Both the position numbers and the translations under genes were made by a program. A DNA stretch of 64,000 bases from Marthasterias glacialis (Eukaryota > Echinodermata > Asteroidea > Forcipulatida > Asteriidae), in NCBI GenBank assembly GCA_911728455.2, contig OU452228.1:13654104-13718103 (forward strand), written 5' to 3'. Positions 26,201-40,500 of this stretch are shown here, in pieces (within the stretch, counting starts at the first letter, position 1; the number at the start of each line of letters is the position of its first letter). The notes below the pieces were generated by a model. That model was not told the DNA's origin, searched no databases, and worked only from the letters and a program-made list of their open reading frames with translations.

Positions 26201-29200
26201 AGGAGAGTCAAATAACTACAGAGGAATCCAACATTGTGTTTTTAACTCTAGTTCAGGAGGATTGGATGATACAGATTGTGGGGATGATAATCATCAGGCA
26301 AGTATAACACTATTTTTATTGGTCATATAAAGGTCAACATTAAATTTGTTCTTAATCAACACTGATATTATGACTAAAAGATATTATTAATTATCACACA
26401 AGTGCAAGGAATACGGAAAAATATAGTGCATATAATGGGATATGGGACACAGACGTGATAAATGTTTCCGTATTCTACGAGGCACGTATGATAAAAAAAA
26501 TTATTTTCTAGCCAACTTCATACCACCTCAGAAAACAGACACTTGCAAAGTTTAGAGCGTTATTTGGCAGTCTATATACTGTTTAGTGTTAACTGATTAA
26601 TTAGAGAATGCATTCATTGAATCAATTAAAAGGGCCTCTTCAGTGTTATCATAGTCTATTATTACGTTGTTTTTCAAGTACACTTTAGTTTTATTTAGAC
26701 CTCCAGACCATGTAATCTGTCACATGTTTATAAAGAGCCACAGGAATTCCTTTACACAACTCAATGGGAGAAAACAAAAAATATCACATTTTATGGAGAT
26801 TGCACCGTACAATTTCTACTATCTTTTGGTATGAAGAAAAAGGGGCACGTCTTCAAACTTGTTGAGCTGTTATTTTTACTATCCTTTTTTTTATGTGGTA
26901 AATATAACACAAAACATATGTTTAAAATGTTCAATTGACCAGTGCAGTATCTTGCCTGCTAAGAAATGCCCTGGATGTACACGGCCTTCTTTTGGACATT
27001 CAGGTTGGCACAGTGGTTTCTTTCCCTGCCATTCACCTCTGTGGACCCCGGTTCGAATCCCGGACCGGAGCCTTGCATGTGGACTGGGTTTTCAGTCCCC
27101 ATCTGATTGCGTGGGTTTTCCCTATTTGGGGTTTTCCTCCCACATCTAAAACTGGTATCTTCAGGCCTACGGGTCACAGTGCAAGGCACTTTTGAGGGTC
27201 CCTTGGTTTCATTACCAGAAAGATACAAATAAAACAAGGTGCTATGGTTTATAAACGTAGGACTGATCTTGTAATTAAAGTGGTATTCATTCATAACAAA
27301 GTCACTTTTGAAAGGACCACATGTACACAGTAACCCCTCCTCTATTTGCTTCAAGTAAATACACTGGAGAAAAAACCCCAGCTCAACCAGTTGCCACCGG
27401 GTTTCTTTTTTTGTTTGTCCCTCGTTCACCTGGCAGGATTCTTTTGGCGAAATTGCCGGATCCTTTTTTCTTTGAGGGTACCGCTGGCACAAAGACATCC
27501 TGACTTGACAACGTCAAGAGAACAAAGATTCTCTTTATTGGATCGACCGTTTTGTTACTCGACTGAGAAAATGTTAAATTCCCTAAACGTGATTTGCAAA
27601 ACATTGGTCTACGGCATAGGAGTGGAACTGAACACAGAAACCATGGCTCGATTGCAGGCCCACTCCAACTTGCATCTTTATTCAAAATCCCTACTCTACT
27701 TTCAATATCGGCAACTGAGCCCGTGCCCCACCCCCCCTCCTAAATTCCGGCAAAACAGTGGGGGAAATTTGGGCTCAAAAAAGAAAGAAAAAAAATGTCT
27801 ATCAGAATTTGTGTTTTGATCTGTGTAAAATTTCGCGCAAATCAACCCCTCTGCTGCCCTTATGAATGTCAAAACACTACCTGGCATGAGGAAAAAACCC
27901 AATGATAAAAAAAATAGGTCTATTTATAAGGATTTTGTAGAGTCTATCACGAATCCCAAATAGACATCCAGCATGACCCTGGAATACAGACAGACACAAG
28001 TCTCTTACCATTGCTCACAGCTCTCTGAGAGGTACGTGTATGTGAATGATTTTATCTACTTCATGAAAACTTTACAAAATATACCTCTTTTTCATCGCAC
28101 AAAGTTGATAAAAACAGTTAAAAACAGGTCAGGTGAATTGCCAGTCATTTCTGTCACCCTCCCACAAGGTTTCCTGAAGTTGTGAATGACTGAAAACTCT
28201 TAAAGGTGTATGATCCGTGCTCAAGCCGATTTTACCTTGAAAATGAATTGATTGTGGGGACTGAAATGTTAAAGAGCATGTTATTTTATATTGAATGTAA
28301 AATCGCAATTTGAACTGGAACATAGCTAATAAATGTTGTTTCTGAATTGGCTCTTTTTTGTGAGTTTTCCGTGAAGCGCATGACGTACCAACGTGGCCCA
28401 CGATTGACACAGCTAGCTGCCAATCATGTGCAAACATACTGTACCCAGCCTGCGTTAAATGCAGCTAGCTAGCTCGTTGTATATTGATTGAAGTTTGAAT
28501 GGTTGAGCGTTGGCCAATGAGACTGTCTCGACAAGTCCATTTTATCTGAGGGTGGTATTACTGCAAACAAAAAAACACTGAATGTTTACACTAGAGAGCA
28601 TTCGTAAATGTTTTTGTTTTTTTGTGTTTGAAATTGTTTTATCAATTTCATAAATTACTAAAGAATATTACTTAGCTTAAACGAGATTTGTGATTTGTTT
28701 GTTTAATGTTGCATGATAAACACAAATATTAACTATGGTAAATGCTCCAATCCCTAATTTGACGAAGTGTTGTTATTCATAATCTGTTTATGCATTGAAT
28801 GCGTGTGTGCTGAAATTGAGAAGCATCCACCAAGGCAGTGCCTGGATGTATTTATTGCACTCACAAAAATTCATTCAATTTTGTTAATGAATTACTCTGT
28901 CATTTTTCAGAGATGGATCTTTTCGTTTGATATCATATTGGAAAGTTAATAACTTCAGTCATCTTACAAAAATAGCAATTCAACATTTGGATTTATTTTT
29001 CAAGGTAAAATCGGCTTGAGCACAAAACAAACATTTTTTAACGAAAATTGATTTTCTAAAGATTACAGTACAGTTTCCATGGTAGCAAAGACCATTCTGC
29101 TCAGTAGAGATGCAGCATTATGGCTAGCATGAATTGGGTACTCTTAATTAATAACATGCATCTGGCCAACGGCTTGCTGTTCGACAAAGGAAATCCAGAC

Positions 29201-31493
29201 CAGTAACAATCAAGTTCATTTTCTTCTTCATACTGCAGCTTGACAGTTTAATAGGAATTAACTGAATAATATCAGTGCAGGAACATACCATTTAGTTTAC
29301 CTTTTTCCTGTGTTTAAATCACATTTAGGGTCTACTTCTTTGACTTTAGTGAGAACAAACGAGTTGGAAGAGTGAATGATGCATTGCTGATCAAACTGTA
29401 ACAGTACTTCTTGAAAGTTGATAGACAATGTGACTTTGATTGAAAGAATTGAAGAGATAAATAACACCTTCAGTTTTGCAAAGTATTAACTTTATTGGAA
29501 TTGAAACGTTTCTCTCAATGTTACTACACGTATATATGATAGCATTTTGCCTGGTGGGAACCTTCAACTTTCATTGTTTGTCAGAGGCCAAACTGCAAAC
29601 AAGATGTCCACCAGCTTGGTTGGCCTTTGAAGATCACTGCTATCTTTATGTCAGAGAGGCTCAGACCTTCACTGAAGCTGAAACTCACTGCATGAGTTTA
29701 TCAAAGCTAAGGAGATCTGCTCATCTGGCATCAGTGGAAAATCAACAAGAAAATGATTTCATGCTTGCTTACGTCAACGCTGTTGAAAGGGGTGATTTTT
29801 GGATCGGATTCAATGATCAACAATCAGAGGGTCTTTATGCTTGGACTGATGGAACATTGTCATTGTTTACCAACTGGCGGGCCGGAGAGCCAAACAACTG
29901 GCGTGGAAACCAAAACTGTGTTTATATCCATATCAAGGGAGGATGGGATGATAAAGAATGTGGCGCTCAAAAATATTTTATGTGCAAAATGAATGGATTC
30001 AAGATTTCCTGTCAGACCTAGTAACACATCCCAGCATCATCATCTTCTTTTCTTTAAATGCTCTAGATGAAGTACAAACTACTTTTGATTGCTATGTAAC
30101 CATCTTCAATAATCCTTCAAAGAGTAGCAACAATTATCAGAGGATTTCTTTAACTTGATGGATGTAACTTCCTCAGCCTTTAAAGCTTGATTGAAGGAGA
30201 GTCAAATAACTACAGAGGAATCCAACATTGTGTTTTTAACTCTAGTTCAGGAGGATTGGATGATACAGATTGTGGGGATGATAATCATCAGGCAAGTAAA
30301 ACACTATTTTCATTGGTCGTATAAAGGTCAACATTAAATGTGTTCTTGATCGTTAACACCGGATGACATGTAAACAGGCCATTAATTTCCATGCCAGAAA
30401 AATGGGTGACCTTACATGTAGTTTTGTCTTTGTGTGTGAAATTCGAAGCCCGGAAAATGAGTCATCGTGACATTCAACTTCAGAGCATACACAGAGCATG
30501 CACTCACCATTTTCGCTTCGTTTTCACCCACACAAAGAGGACAAGTGGTCCTGGAAATTATGCTGAAATTCGCCCATTATAAGGGGATTCTCGTGTATTC
30601 CCGATTACAGACCTTTGTCCTTTTGTTCCCTAAAACTTTGTATTAGACCTATCCATTTTGATCTCGCCTAGTGGCGTATTTTTGTGAAATACACTGTAGA
30701 TCTAGGCACCAAATAACAATGCTGACAGAGTGACAATGCACATTCCTGACCATTTAGTTCTGGCATGTAGGAGTGCAACCAGCAACAATACACCTTGACA
30801 GCATTTTCCATATAACAAAAAGCCAAATATCCAGAGATTTGTCCAAAGAAACTAAACCAATGAAGTTACTGAAGTTCGCATGTTGGATCATATCCACACG
30901 TATCGATCGCCGCATACCGTGACCGTATGTTCCTATGTCTACATATTTAAGGGGAGCTGGTTTCACCACTAATTTTAGTTTGTTTGGGGCACAGATTTTC
31001 AGTGGGGGGACCCAAGTTTTTAATGAACTGCATGTATCTACATTTTTGTATGCCCCCACCCCCTCATAAAAAAATGTAGCACCTGGGGGCACTAGAAATG
31101 TTTGTTTTTATATATATATTTTTTTATGGATAAATATTTCAATGAAGCTTAGGTCACCATACTTGTACATGAAAGTGACAGCACTCAACCAGTTAGCCTG
31201 CTTCATGAGCAGGGTAGTGGTGGCTGACTTGGGTTAGTATGACATAATGAGCTACTCAAATGACACAGGGGGCAGCGGCGTAGCCAGGATTTTTTCACTT
31301 AGGCGGGGGGAGGGGAGGGGCACAGATTTTCATGTTACCATGTTTACCACGTTTACCATGTTTTTAATGAATTGCATGCATCAACATTTTTTTAATGGGG
31401 GTCACCTGGGAGAGCACTGGATTTTTAATTTTTTTTATTTTATTTAATTTATTTATTTATTTATTTATTTTTAATTTTTTTTTATTTTTATTT

Positions 31494-31529
<36 letters not shown>

Positions 31530-34500
31530 GGGGGGCCCCCCGCCCTTGGCTCTGCCGCTGACAGGGGGACGTGGGCCTGACCCTGCCAAGCCACTTAACC
31601 ACACCCAGTGACTGATAAGGTTACACTGTATCTACTGGATTGCATGTTTTGGGCACTAAACTAAGCCATCTTTCAATGTCGTGCCAAAACTTAGTGTGTG
31701 AAACTGAAAGTGATCTCACTGAAACTATCCTGTACACGCAAACCCAACTGAGCCAAGATAAAGTGTATTTTGCATGTAGTCAACATTAAAACAGCAACCA
31801 AGATACAGCGTTTTAACACTAAATGATTTTATCTATTATGTTTTTTTGTTCACAGATCTTTGCAAACAAGAAAGAAATGTGTCAACCATCCTGGATATGA
31901 GAGTGAATGGATTGACATCCCTAATCGTTGAATACAAGACATTATAAACGGGTGAAATATACCAACAGAACACCAATTACACCTGCTGGATATCTTGATC
32001 AATGTATCCTGAAAGCATAAGAAAGAAGCCTTGATTCTTTACTAGCTCAAAGTTCACTGAATGAAGCTGTACATGTGTATGGTTCAGCAACCTGTTTTGA
32101 CCAGAAACATTTTGATCTTTTTCACTGGTAGCCCGTTTTTTGTGAGTACATTAAGAACGTGATAATGAACATGTAGGTGATCTAACTAAAACTGTAATCA
32201 GGACTTGATCATCCGGTTAGGGTTGGCTGCAAAGTAACACAAATTTTCAGACTAATGATAGAGGCTCCAACGATCCAATAACGTTTTTGAATGTCTACAG
32301 ACTGTCTTATATACTTTGAGAACATTCCGTTTTCAAAAACATTGCCATCATCACAAACTCTGTCAGACTACGGAACTGTCTTCGCCCAACTGGTATCATT
32401 ACAGTCCGTGCATTTTGACATCAGAAAGTCGTGGACCTGCATTGTCACACTTTAATCATTGGGAGACTTTTGAGACGCTGGCGGCGGCAGACACAACGGG
32501 CCTTTTTGACAGTTCTGAGCGTGCGTGCGCTTGCTCAGTATTGCATGCGTAGGTCAGAGCACGCGTACTACTGGGTGAGAACTGTGAAAAATAGCACAAC
32601 CTACAGTGTAAAGAAAGAAACACGTGGACCAGAGAATATAATGATAGAAAATGGCCCGAAAAAAAATCAGTTCATCTTGACAATGCAGAGCAAGTGATTA
32701 GAATAAATTACAAAAAAAAGAACAATAATACCCAACATAAACAGTGTCCATGCAAACAGCTACCTGAGGTGGATTTCACAAAACTAGTCCTAACTTAGGA
32801 CTAGTCCTATAAGTTAGGGCTAATTACTCGTCCTAACTTGAGAAAAAGACCAGTCCGAGCGCTTAGTGAAATCCACACCTAAGATTACATTTGACATCTG
32901 TTGATGTTTCCAGAATGAGAATCAGACATGATGAACATGAACTGTGAGTTTGAAACAACACAGCTGATCACTGGCTTGGCTGAGGAAAATACTAGATAGA
33001 CTGATAGACAAGAGGAATGATACATCACAGTAGTCAAAGCACATCGAACTCAATTTACCTGGTGTCTGTGTCATTGCAAGCTGGGTTTAAAATGGGTTTT
33101 TAATCACCTCAAACTGAATGGGGATTGGCTGTTGTTGTTGCTGGAGCTGCATACCTTTAAGGAGTTGGATGGTTACAGGAATGCCTTTGGCTCAATGAAC
33201 TGAGGTAGTAATGAGTAAATGCACCATGCGCGCCTACATTTAGAAGCAAATAACGCATTTGCTAAGTTTTAACCTAATTTAAATAATTTCAACATGTTAT
33301 GAAATAATGTTTAGCATTTAAGTACTTACGTGTCCTTGTTTTCATGCCTCCCCAGTTGTTAGTCTTATATGGCACTTTGTTCAGATCTTGACCATTAGCT
33401 GCAGCTCGATCTGTCAAATCAAAAACAAAATTGGGATTAACATTACTGCACAGAATGCAACTATGAGATTTCAAAAAAATGTGTACACTGCCTAGATTAC
33501 AGTGTGACTACAAAAATAATATATTCAAAAAACTAAGGGGAAATAGGCCGATCACACATATCAGAAGTTGCAATGTGCAAGCCTGAATACATCACTACAT
33601 TTAGCTAATTTTGGTCTTAACTGAAATGAGTTTGTCTCCCGAAATGCCAGGTTTTTTTAAAAGTTTTTTTTAATGTAATTCACCCATCACAAGGCCCAAA
33701 GGCCACTCGAGGTGTGGGCTACTTTTCTGAAGGGATAGAAACCTGCCCCAATGCACAGAAACAAGACATGGCGAGATATACCGCAAGTCTCTTCACAGCA
33801 CAGCTATGACCAGGGAAGGGTAAATGAATCCATTGCGAGACAAACTTAACTGCCCCTTCCCCTATTTGAAGCAATTATAGTTAAGTGTCTTGCTCAAGGA
33901 CACAAGCATCACGACCGGGATTCGAACCCACATCCTGATGACTTAGCCACCAGAGCTTGAGTCCGTTGCACTATACGGCTCGGCCACAACACGCTATAAA
34001 GTCGCTCTGGTTGATAATTTTTTCTCAGGATATTTTTTACAGTTCTGCCCAAATTGATTGAAATCTTTTTGTTCATAAACATTGGTGGAACTTGGTTTCG
34101 GACATAAAAGTTAGCCAGAGTGGTACCTGTGCCTCTTTAACATGTAAACATTTTTGTTTGGGAGTAACTTGGTTGACTTGTTTTTTTTATTAAAGTTGGA
34201 CACAATAGTTCCAGAGTCTGGCTCACAGCTTGGGTAGAAAACAAAGAAATTATCATGCTGCTTGCCTTGGCGGGGTGAGAGAATTTATGAAGAACAATAA
34301 TGGTTTTTGACAGTGAAGAATGGAACTTTTCAAATCCTGAGTGGCTCAGAGTACAATGGGAGGAATATTATCGCAAAGTAAAATTTGGACTGTTCCATTT
34401 CACGAGGTGAAGCCGAAACAAAACAGTTATCAAGAAATACAAATTTGAAAATAAAGAAAGTAAAATACTAACAACAATGACCAACCTTTCAGAACACTTT

Positions 34501-37500
34501 TAAGTCCTGGTTTGGCTTTGTCCAATGGGGTGTCATTGAACTTATTGCAAAGGCTGACAAGAGCACCACTATTAACAAGATCCTACACAAACAAAACAAA
34601 CAAAAAGAGTCAAGGAAAACAGGATTAATTGCAGTTATCATATCCCAAAATCATTCATTATAGTGACATGTTTATTTTTGACATAAAATATTACATTTTA
34701 TTTGATCAATTGAATTGTAAAAGCAATACCAAACTTGTTGTATTACGTTTTTATTGGGATTTTGTTTTTTCCTTTTTAGGTTTGTGTACATGTGCATGTA
34801 GGTTAAATGGATGTTAAAGTTTGTGTTCGAATACTCTATTAATTGCAATTGTTTAACTAGTTTAAATGCTTTTAAAAAGTACTAAGAGAGTGAAGGAGAG
34901 ATAAATGAATAAATTTAGAAGCTAACGCCCCGTTCATACCTAACATCAATTGCAATAATTGCATGCATCACCAGGAAAATTCCTTTTTGCATGAAGTATG
35001 AACTGGGCTCAACACATTGATGCTTGACCAACAGAGCGGGGAATGTCTGGGGGATGACTTGGGGATCTCATGGAAAGCAAATTGATCGACAAATGAATGA
35101 TTGGATTATTTCAGGTATTTTAGTCATGTGAAGTGTAAATGATTATGAGTAGATGTTTTTGGAACTTTAAATTGTCTGATGAGCATAAATCAATATCTGT
35201 GTATAATTTAGTATTTATCTAGTGCGTCATCGATATCTGTACATAAATATAGTGTTTGTACTAAATAGAGTAACGTCCGTTTCAGACTGGTGCTCAAGAG
35301 TTGCGCCGCACCAAATAGATCAGGAGCGACTCTAGATTTCAGTTTCAGACAGGAGAACCTAATTAACATAAAATTGCATAAGTTCGGCTCATGACAAGAT
35401 CGACGTCTGAACCCAAGATGCTCCAGAGTCGTTCCGACCGACTGCAACAGTCGATCTTTCGACTCCTAGTGGGTCTAGTCGCTCCTAACTGTTTCGGAAA
35501 TCAAACTTTTCATGTACTTAATTCAATAATTTGGTTTGGCACGACTCTGGAGCGCCAGTCTGAAACAGGTTATAGATAGTAATGTGCCAACTGTGGAAGT
35601 AGACGAGGATATCGGTCTCAAAAATGCATCAAGGTCATGTTTTTAGAATTCTTTCACGTAAAAAATTTTTGCATTATTTCCTGAAAAAAAAGCTTATACA
35701 AATAAATCCATAAATAAACAATCATAAAATAACAATCCTGCTACAGAATTAAATATAATAAATCTTTGCATTTTCACAAAGAGATACCCTGCCCCTAAAC
35801 AAATAATTGTCAAGGAAAAGAATGACAGAAAGAAGGTCAATCCGCTTTATTTCAGTTTCACATAGATATTTGTTTCAACTTGGCTGCTTGTTCATCATGT
35901 AAAAGTACTACAGATAAGCAGGAAGTAAGGTATATTCACACTTTTACATTCTCACAAAGAATAACCTTTGGCAAAGTAAGGGAAATTTAATTGTCATCTA
36001 TCGACAATTATAGCCTCAGTGGACTGATTTAACTTTAAAGTGTTGTCCCCCGTCTTTTACAGATTGTACAAATAAGTTGGTTCCATTTTAAAATGCAAAT
36101 ACTGGTATCTCATCGCAGTTTTTGAAATAAATTTGTACGTTATGTGTACATAAAAGGTGTATTCACTCCTCATGAAAACAGTAACATGTTCTTATATGTA
36201 TGTGACAAAACGAATTTACATATATGTACATCTGGAATTGTAACAACCTTATCAATGTTGTTTTGCAAGAAGGTCATATTCAACCTCGTTCCCAGGCGTG
36301 ATCGATCTCATCGCGCCATTTTACCCATCATGCCTTGCTCGCTCATAACCCCTGGAATTGGTTAATTAAAAAGTGCCATTATATAACACATTTTAATTAG
36401 GCATGTGGCCCATCCAATCAACGTGCCTGCTCAAGTATGGTAGCCTGCAAAAGAGGCATCAAGTCATACAGCAACTGGTCCACCTCACATTCTTCTTGTG
36501 ACATGTATAAACTGTATGCAATTTAGGGTGACCGTGCAAAAAACACGATTGATTTTGAAGTGGAATTGCGCCAAAATAATTGCATTTTGACACGCTTGTA
36601 CTAAGCGCCCTACAAGGGCTTAAAAGTTTTTAACAAGCGTGGCGTGCGTGAAAAGCGGTCACTTTTGGGAGCCAATCGGCATTGTTTTTCAGTACATCTC
36701 TACCTGGGCCCAATTTCACAGAGCTGCTTAAGCAGAAAATAGTGCTTAAAGGTTTAAAGGTTTTCTGCTAACAAAAATACGCAGGATACCAGTCACAGAT
36801 ACCAGTCACAGATTGTACATGTGACATGCTGTTTTGGCTGGTAACCTTGGTCTGGTAACCATAATTTTGTTTGTGCTTAGCTACTTTTTGTGCTTAAGCA
36901 GCTCTATGAAATTGGGCCCTGGGGTTAGTGGTATGGCTACAGCACGCTTCCCATGGTAGCAAGGCCGGGTCATATCTTATTCCCTGACCTTGTTGCTCAG
37001 AAGTAACAATCTGTCCCTACAGACATATACGCATACATGAACCATCTTACTTACATCAGCGATTAGTTCGTAATTCCAGAAGCATGCGTAATGCAGTGGA
37101 GTGTTACCATGCTCATTGACTGCGTTGACATCCGCTCTAAACTGAAGAAGCTTCAAGAGAAAAATGAAATCATAAAGTTACATAGTTATACAGATATAGT
37201 TTTAAGTACCTTGAGGGTAATTGTCTTTTATATTTTCATCCAAAACAATATTGTAATGGGGATCAGGTTGGTTCAGTGGTTTCTTTCCCTGCCTTACACC
37301 TCTGTGGACTCCGGTTCGAATCCCACCTCAGACCGGAGCCTCCCATGTTGATTCGGTATTCAGTCCCTACCTGATTCCATGGATTTTCCCTCCTGGTATT
37401 TTCCTCCCACATCTCAAACTGAACAGTTCTTTTCGTTTCCTAAAAACCATCCCATTATTGGCGCTTGCGCTACTGGATGTGTTAATAAAACCAACTAAAT

Positions 37501-40500
37501 AAATAAATATAGAAAAAAATGAGTAACTTATAGAACTGCTGTTGAGCAACTAAAAGTGTCATAATTGGGTATCATACTATTTTGATATGATAATTGATAT
37601 GATATTTGCCTTAAATTTGCCTTTAAATTGTTTGGTTCTGACGTGTTTCCTCAATAGTTATCCCAACCGAGAAGATGTAGTGTGCAATATGAATTAAGAA
37701 ATGGCAGCAACCTTTTCCGAAAGCAAAAAACCTCATTTTGTAAATCTTTTGAAACACAAATAGTGTTTTCTGTATTTAATGTGTATTTTCTGTATAATAT
37801 TTTAAAATATTTCAATATTATGTACATCTCAGTGTTTTGTACTTGTGAGCTTTGCAGCAATTTAACCCCTGGGCTACAAATGCATTGTTGTTAATAAACC
37901 AGAAATAATAATAATGATAATAATTAATCTATGTTTATCCTGCAGCAAGCTAGAATCCCAACCTCTTACTGGTCAACAGCTGTGGAATACATTCCTAATA
38001 ATCTCTGTCTAAAATCTGTTTGCATCCTGCTTATTTAACGCAATACTCACATACATGTGGTCACACTTAGTGCAAGAGTTGTAAATGTCAATGTTTATCA
38101 GTACAGCAGTTTTGGAGAGTAAGTTGAAATTCAACCTTTTTAATAATGAATACTAATTCTTCATGAAGAAATTCATTTTCAAATGTTGCTTTTTGTGGAA
38201 ACCCTACAGTAAAAATAAAACCAACCCAAATTGAAAAAAAAGAAAGAAAAGAAACTGTTTTGTGTCATTCTTTTGTTTAATTGCAAGTTTGCAGGAGGAT
38301 AAAGTCATTATCGATTTTATTTTTTGCCTAAACAGCCTACATTACTTTTTGTTTATATTTCAATCACTGTATTTGTTTTAAATGTTAATTTCATTTATTG
38401 TTTTATGATATATTACTGTTTTAAATACAGGGCCCTCAAGGAAAGCAGTTTTTAACTGAGGAGGCCACCCTGTTTAAATAAGACTGCAAATAAAATAAAA
38501 ATCTCATGTGCACTCGTGGAGTATGGAAAAATACAGCCAGTCTGGCTCCTATAGGCCGAGAGACATAGAGCAAGCTCCATCAAAGACTATAGTTAACCAT
38601 AGTTTGACTAACTCCGATTGAATTCACGCTAGTCAATGATGGTTGTACTAGTTTAATTGACTATTCGCCATCAGCCTATCGAGTTTGGTCGCAGCGCTGG
38701 TTACCATAAGCGGTTTCAAAAGCACAAACAGAGAGGACCAGTTGTCAGGAAAGTGATAACATTGATTTTGCCATTTTCTTATGGTCGCATGGACGTGACA
38801 TGGCTAGGGTCGTTCGCACTTCACTCGTTCGCATGCACTACGTACGGCACTAACCAACCACTAGTCGCGGCCGAATGGATAAGAACACCGGTTCACTCAA
38901 GTTCCGGCATTTATGATCAGCAGAGTGTGGGTTCGAGTCCCAGTCATGACACTTATGTCCTTAAGCCAGACCATTATTGCTGCGTCCTTTGGATGGGATG
39001 TTGTGTAATGCACGTAAAAGGACCCAGTGCACTTATCACAAAGAGAAGGGGTTCGCCCCAGAGTTCCTGGTTTGATTGGGTGCAGATTGCGCCACAGCAC
39101 CTTGTAAACCGTTACATGGTGCTATGTAAAGGAACAGGTCTCATACTTCAAAACGTAACTTCACATACCTTGCACGTAAAAAACACTGAGCACTTTGAGA
39201 CGCCCATCGGGTGTGATAAAGCGCTATAAGAACTGGGTATTATTATTATTATTGTTATTAGTTTTATTTGTTGGCGAGGGTTTTTGTGAAGGGGAAAATA
39301 TTAAATGACGAGCCCCTTTTGAGTGCTGGGATGCACTGTGGCACTACTGCCACTGCCAGAAACACAAAGGCAAGCCCCTTCTCTTCCATAATAAGTGTCC
39401 TGGGTTACACAATACAGGGGTTGGGGTGAAGAAGTGAGAAGGAAAATTTGATTTACCTTTTGGACAATTTCTCGGTGGCCATGTGCAGCGGCAAGATGTA
39501 GGGCTGTGTCATCTCCCATGTTGGTAGCGTTAATTTTAGCTCCTCTACCTATCAGCATATCAACAATGTTGCCACGCCCTTCTTTACACGCCCAATGCAT
39601 GGGGCTGAACCCATGGTCATCACTAAAGACAATTTCAAAAAGTTAAGTTATCATTAAAATGGATGTAATTCAATTCAGCAAATCATATTCAAAAGACAAA
39701 CTAATATTGCACGGTATTTTTAAGAAAAAACAACAACAACAGTATGCAAAGCAGGTGTTGGTTGGTCACAGTTCTGTGACCTGTATGATAACAGAATATA
39801 TTGCATTTAATACCCACGACAGGTCACGTGATGTGGGCATATAGATGTGGGTCGCACAATCGGACTATTAAAACTGAGGTTTGCGTTAGCATTTCTCTCT
39901 GAACGATGAATGAACATACTATACACAGGCCTTGATCTTAAGAAAAAAGGGGGCAGGCCTTTGCTGGCCAAATTAGAGAAATTGTACAAGGGCATGCTGG
40001 CCAAGTTGGTAGTTACAGTGCAATTTTTCTGAAGGGCATGCTGGCCAACTCGACAGGGCATGAGGCCAATGGCCTCGGTTAAGATCAAGGCCTGTATACA
40101 CAGTACCTGTACATCAAAAGCAAATCTTCAGCCAATTTCAGTGCTCAATTTAATTATTAGATAATAGTGTGCAAAACCTAGCTTGGATTGAAGCAGTTTA
40201 AACTGCTTCAATTTGTATCGTACAGAAGTAAAATTGACTAATTATTAAATCTTACTTCTGTAAGATACTTTTATTTTTATTACACAGGTCCAACAGCACA
40301 ATTTAGCACAGATAACAGGATGAATAGGAAAGAGAAGAAATGTTCACTTTTAGATGGGGGAGGAAAACTCCAAATGGTGGAAACCCACGCAATCATTTAG
40401 GGACTGAAAACCCGATCCACATGCAAGGCTCCGGTCCGAGGTGGGATTCGAACCGCGGTCCAGAGAGGTGAAAGGCAGGGAAAGGAACCACTGAGCCAAC

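Noticed and set aside
23395-27365. Clean segmental duplication including both lectin genes and flanks
   Set aside because: Part of the supposed duplicated flank also occurs near 7300 and 8440, so it may be an independent interspersed repeat. The duplication is kept only for the lectin exons and their immediate 3' flank.
38657-39229. 190-codon open frame on the plus strand
   Set aside because: Most of it is a SINE and a foldback fragment read through, with no protein-family signal.
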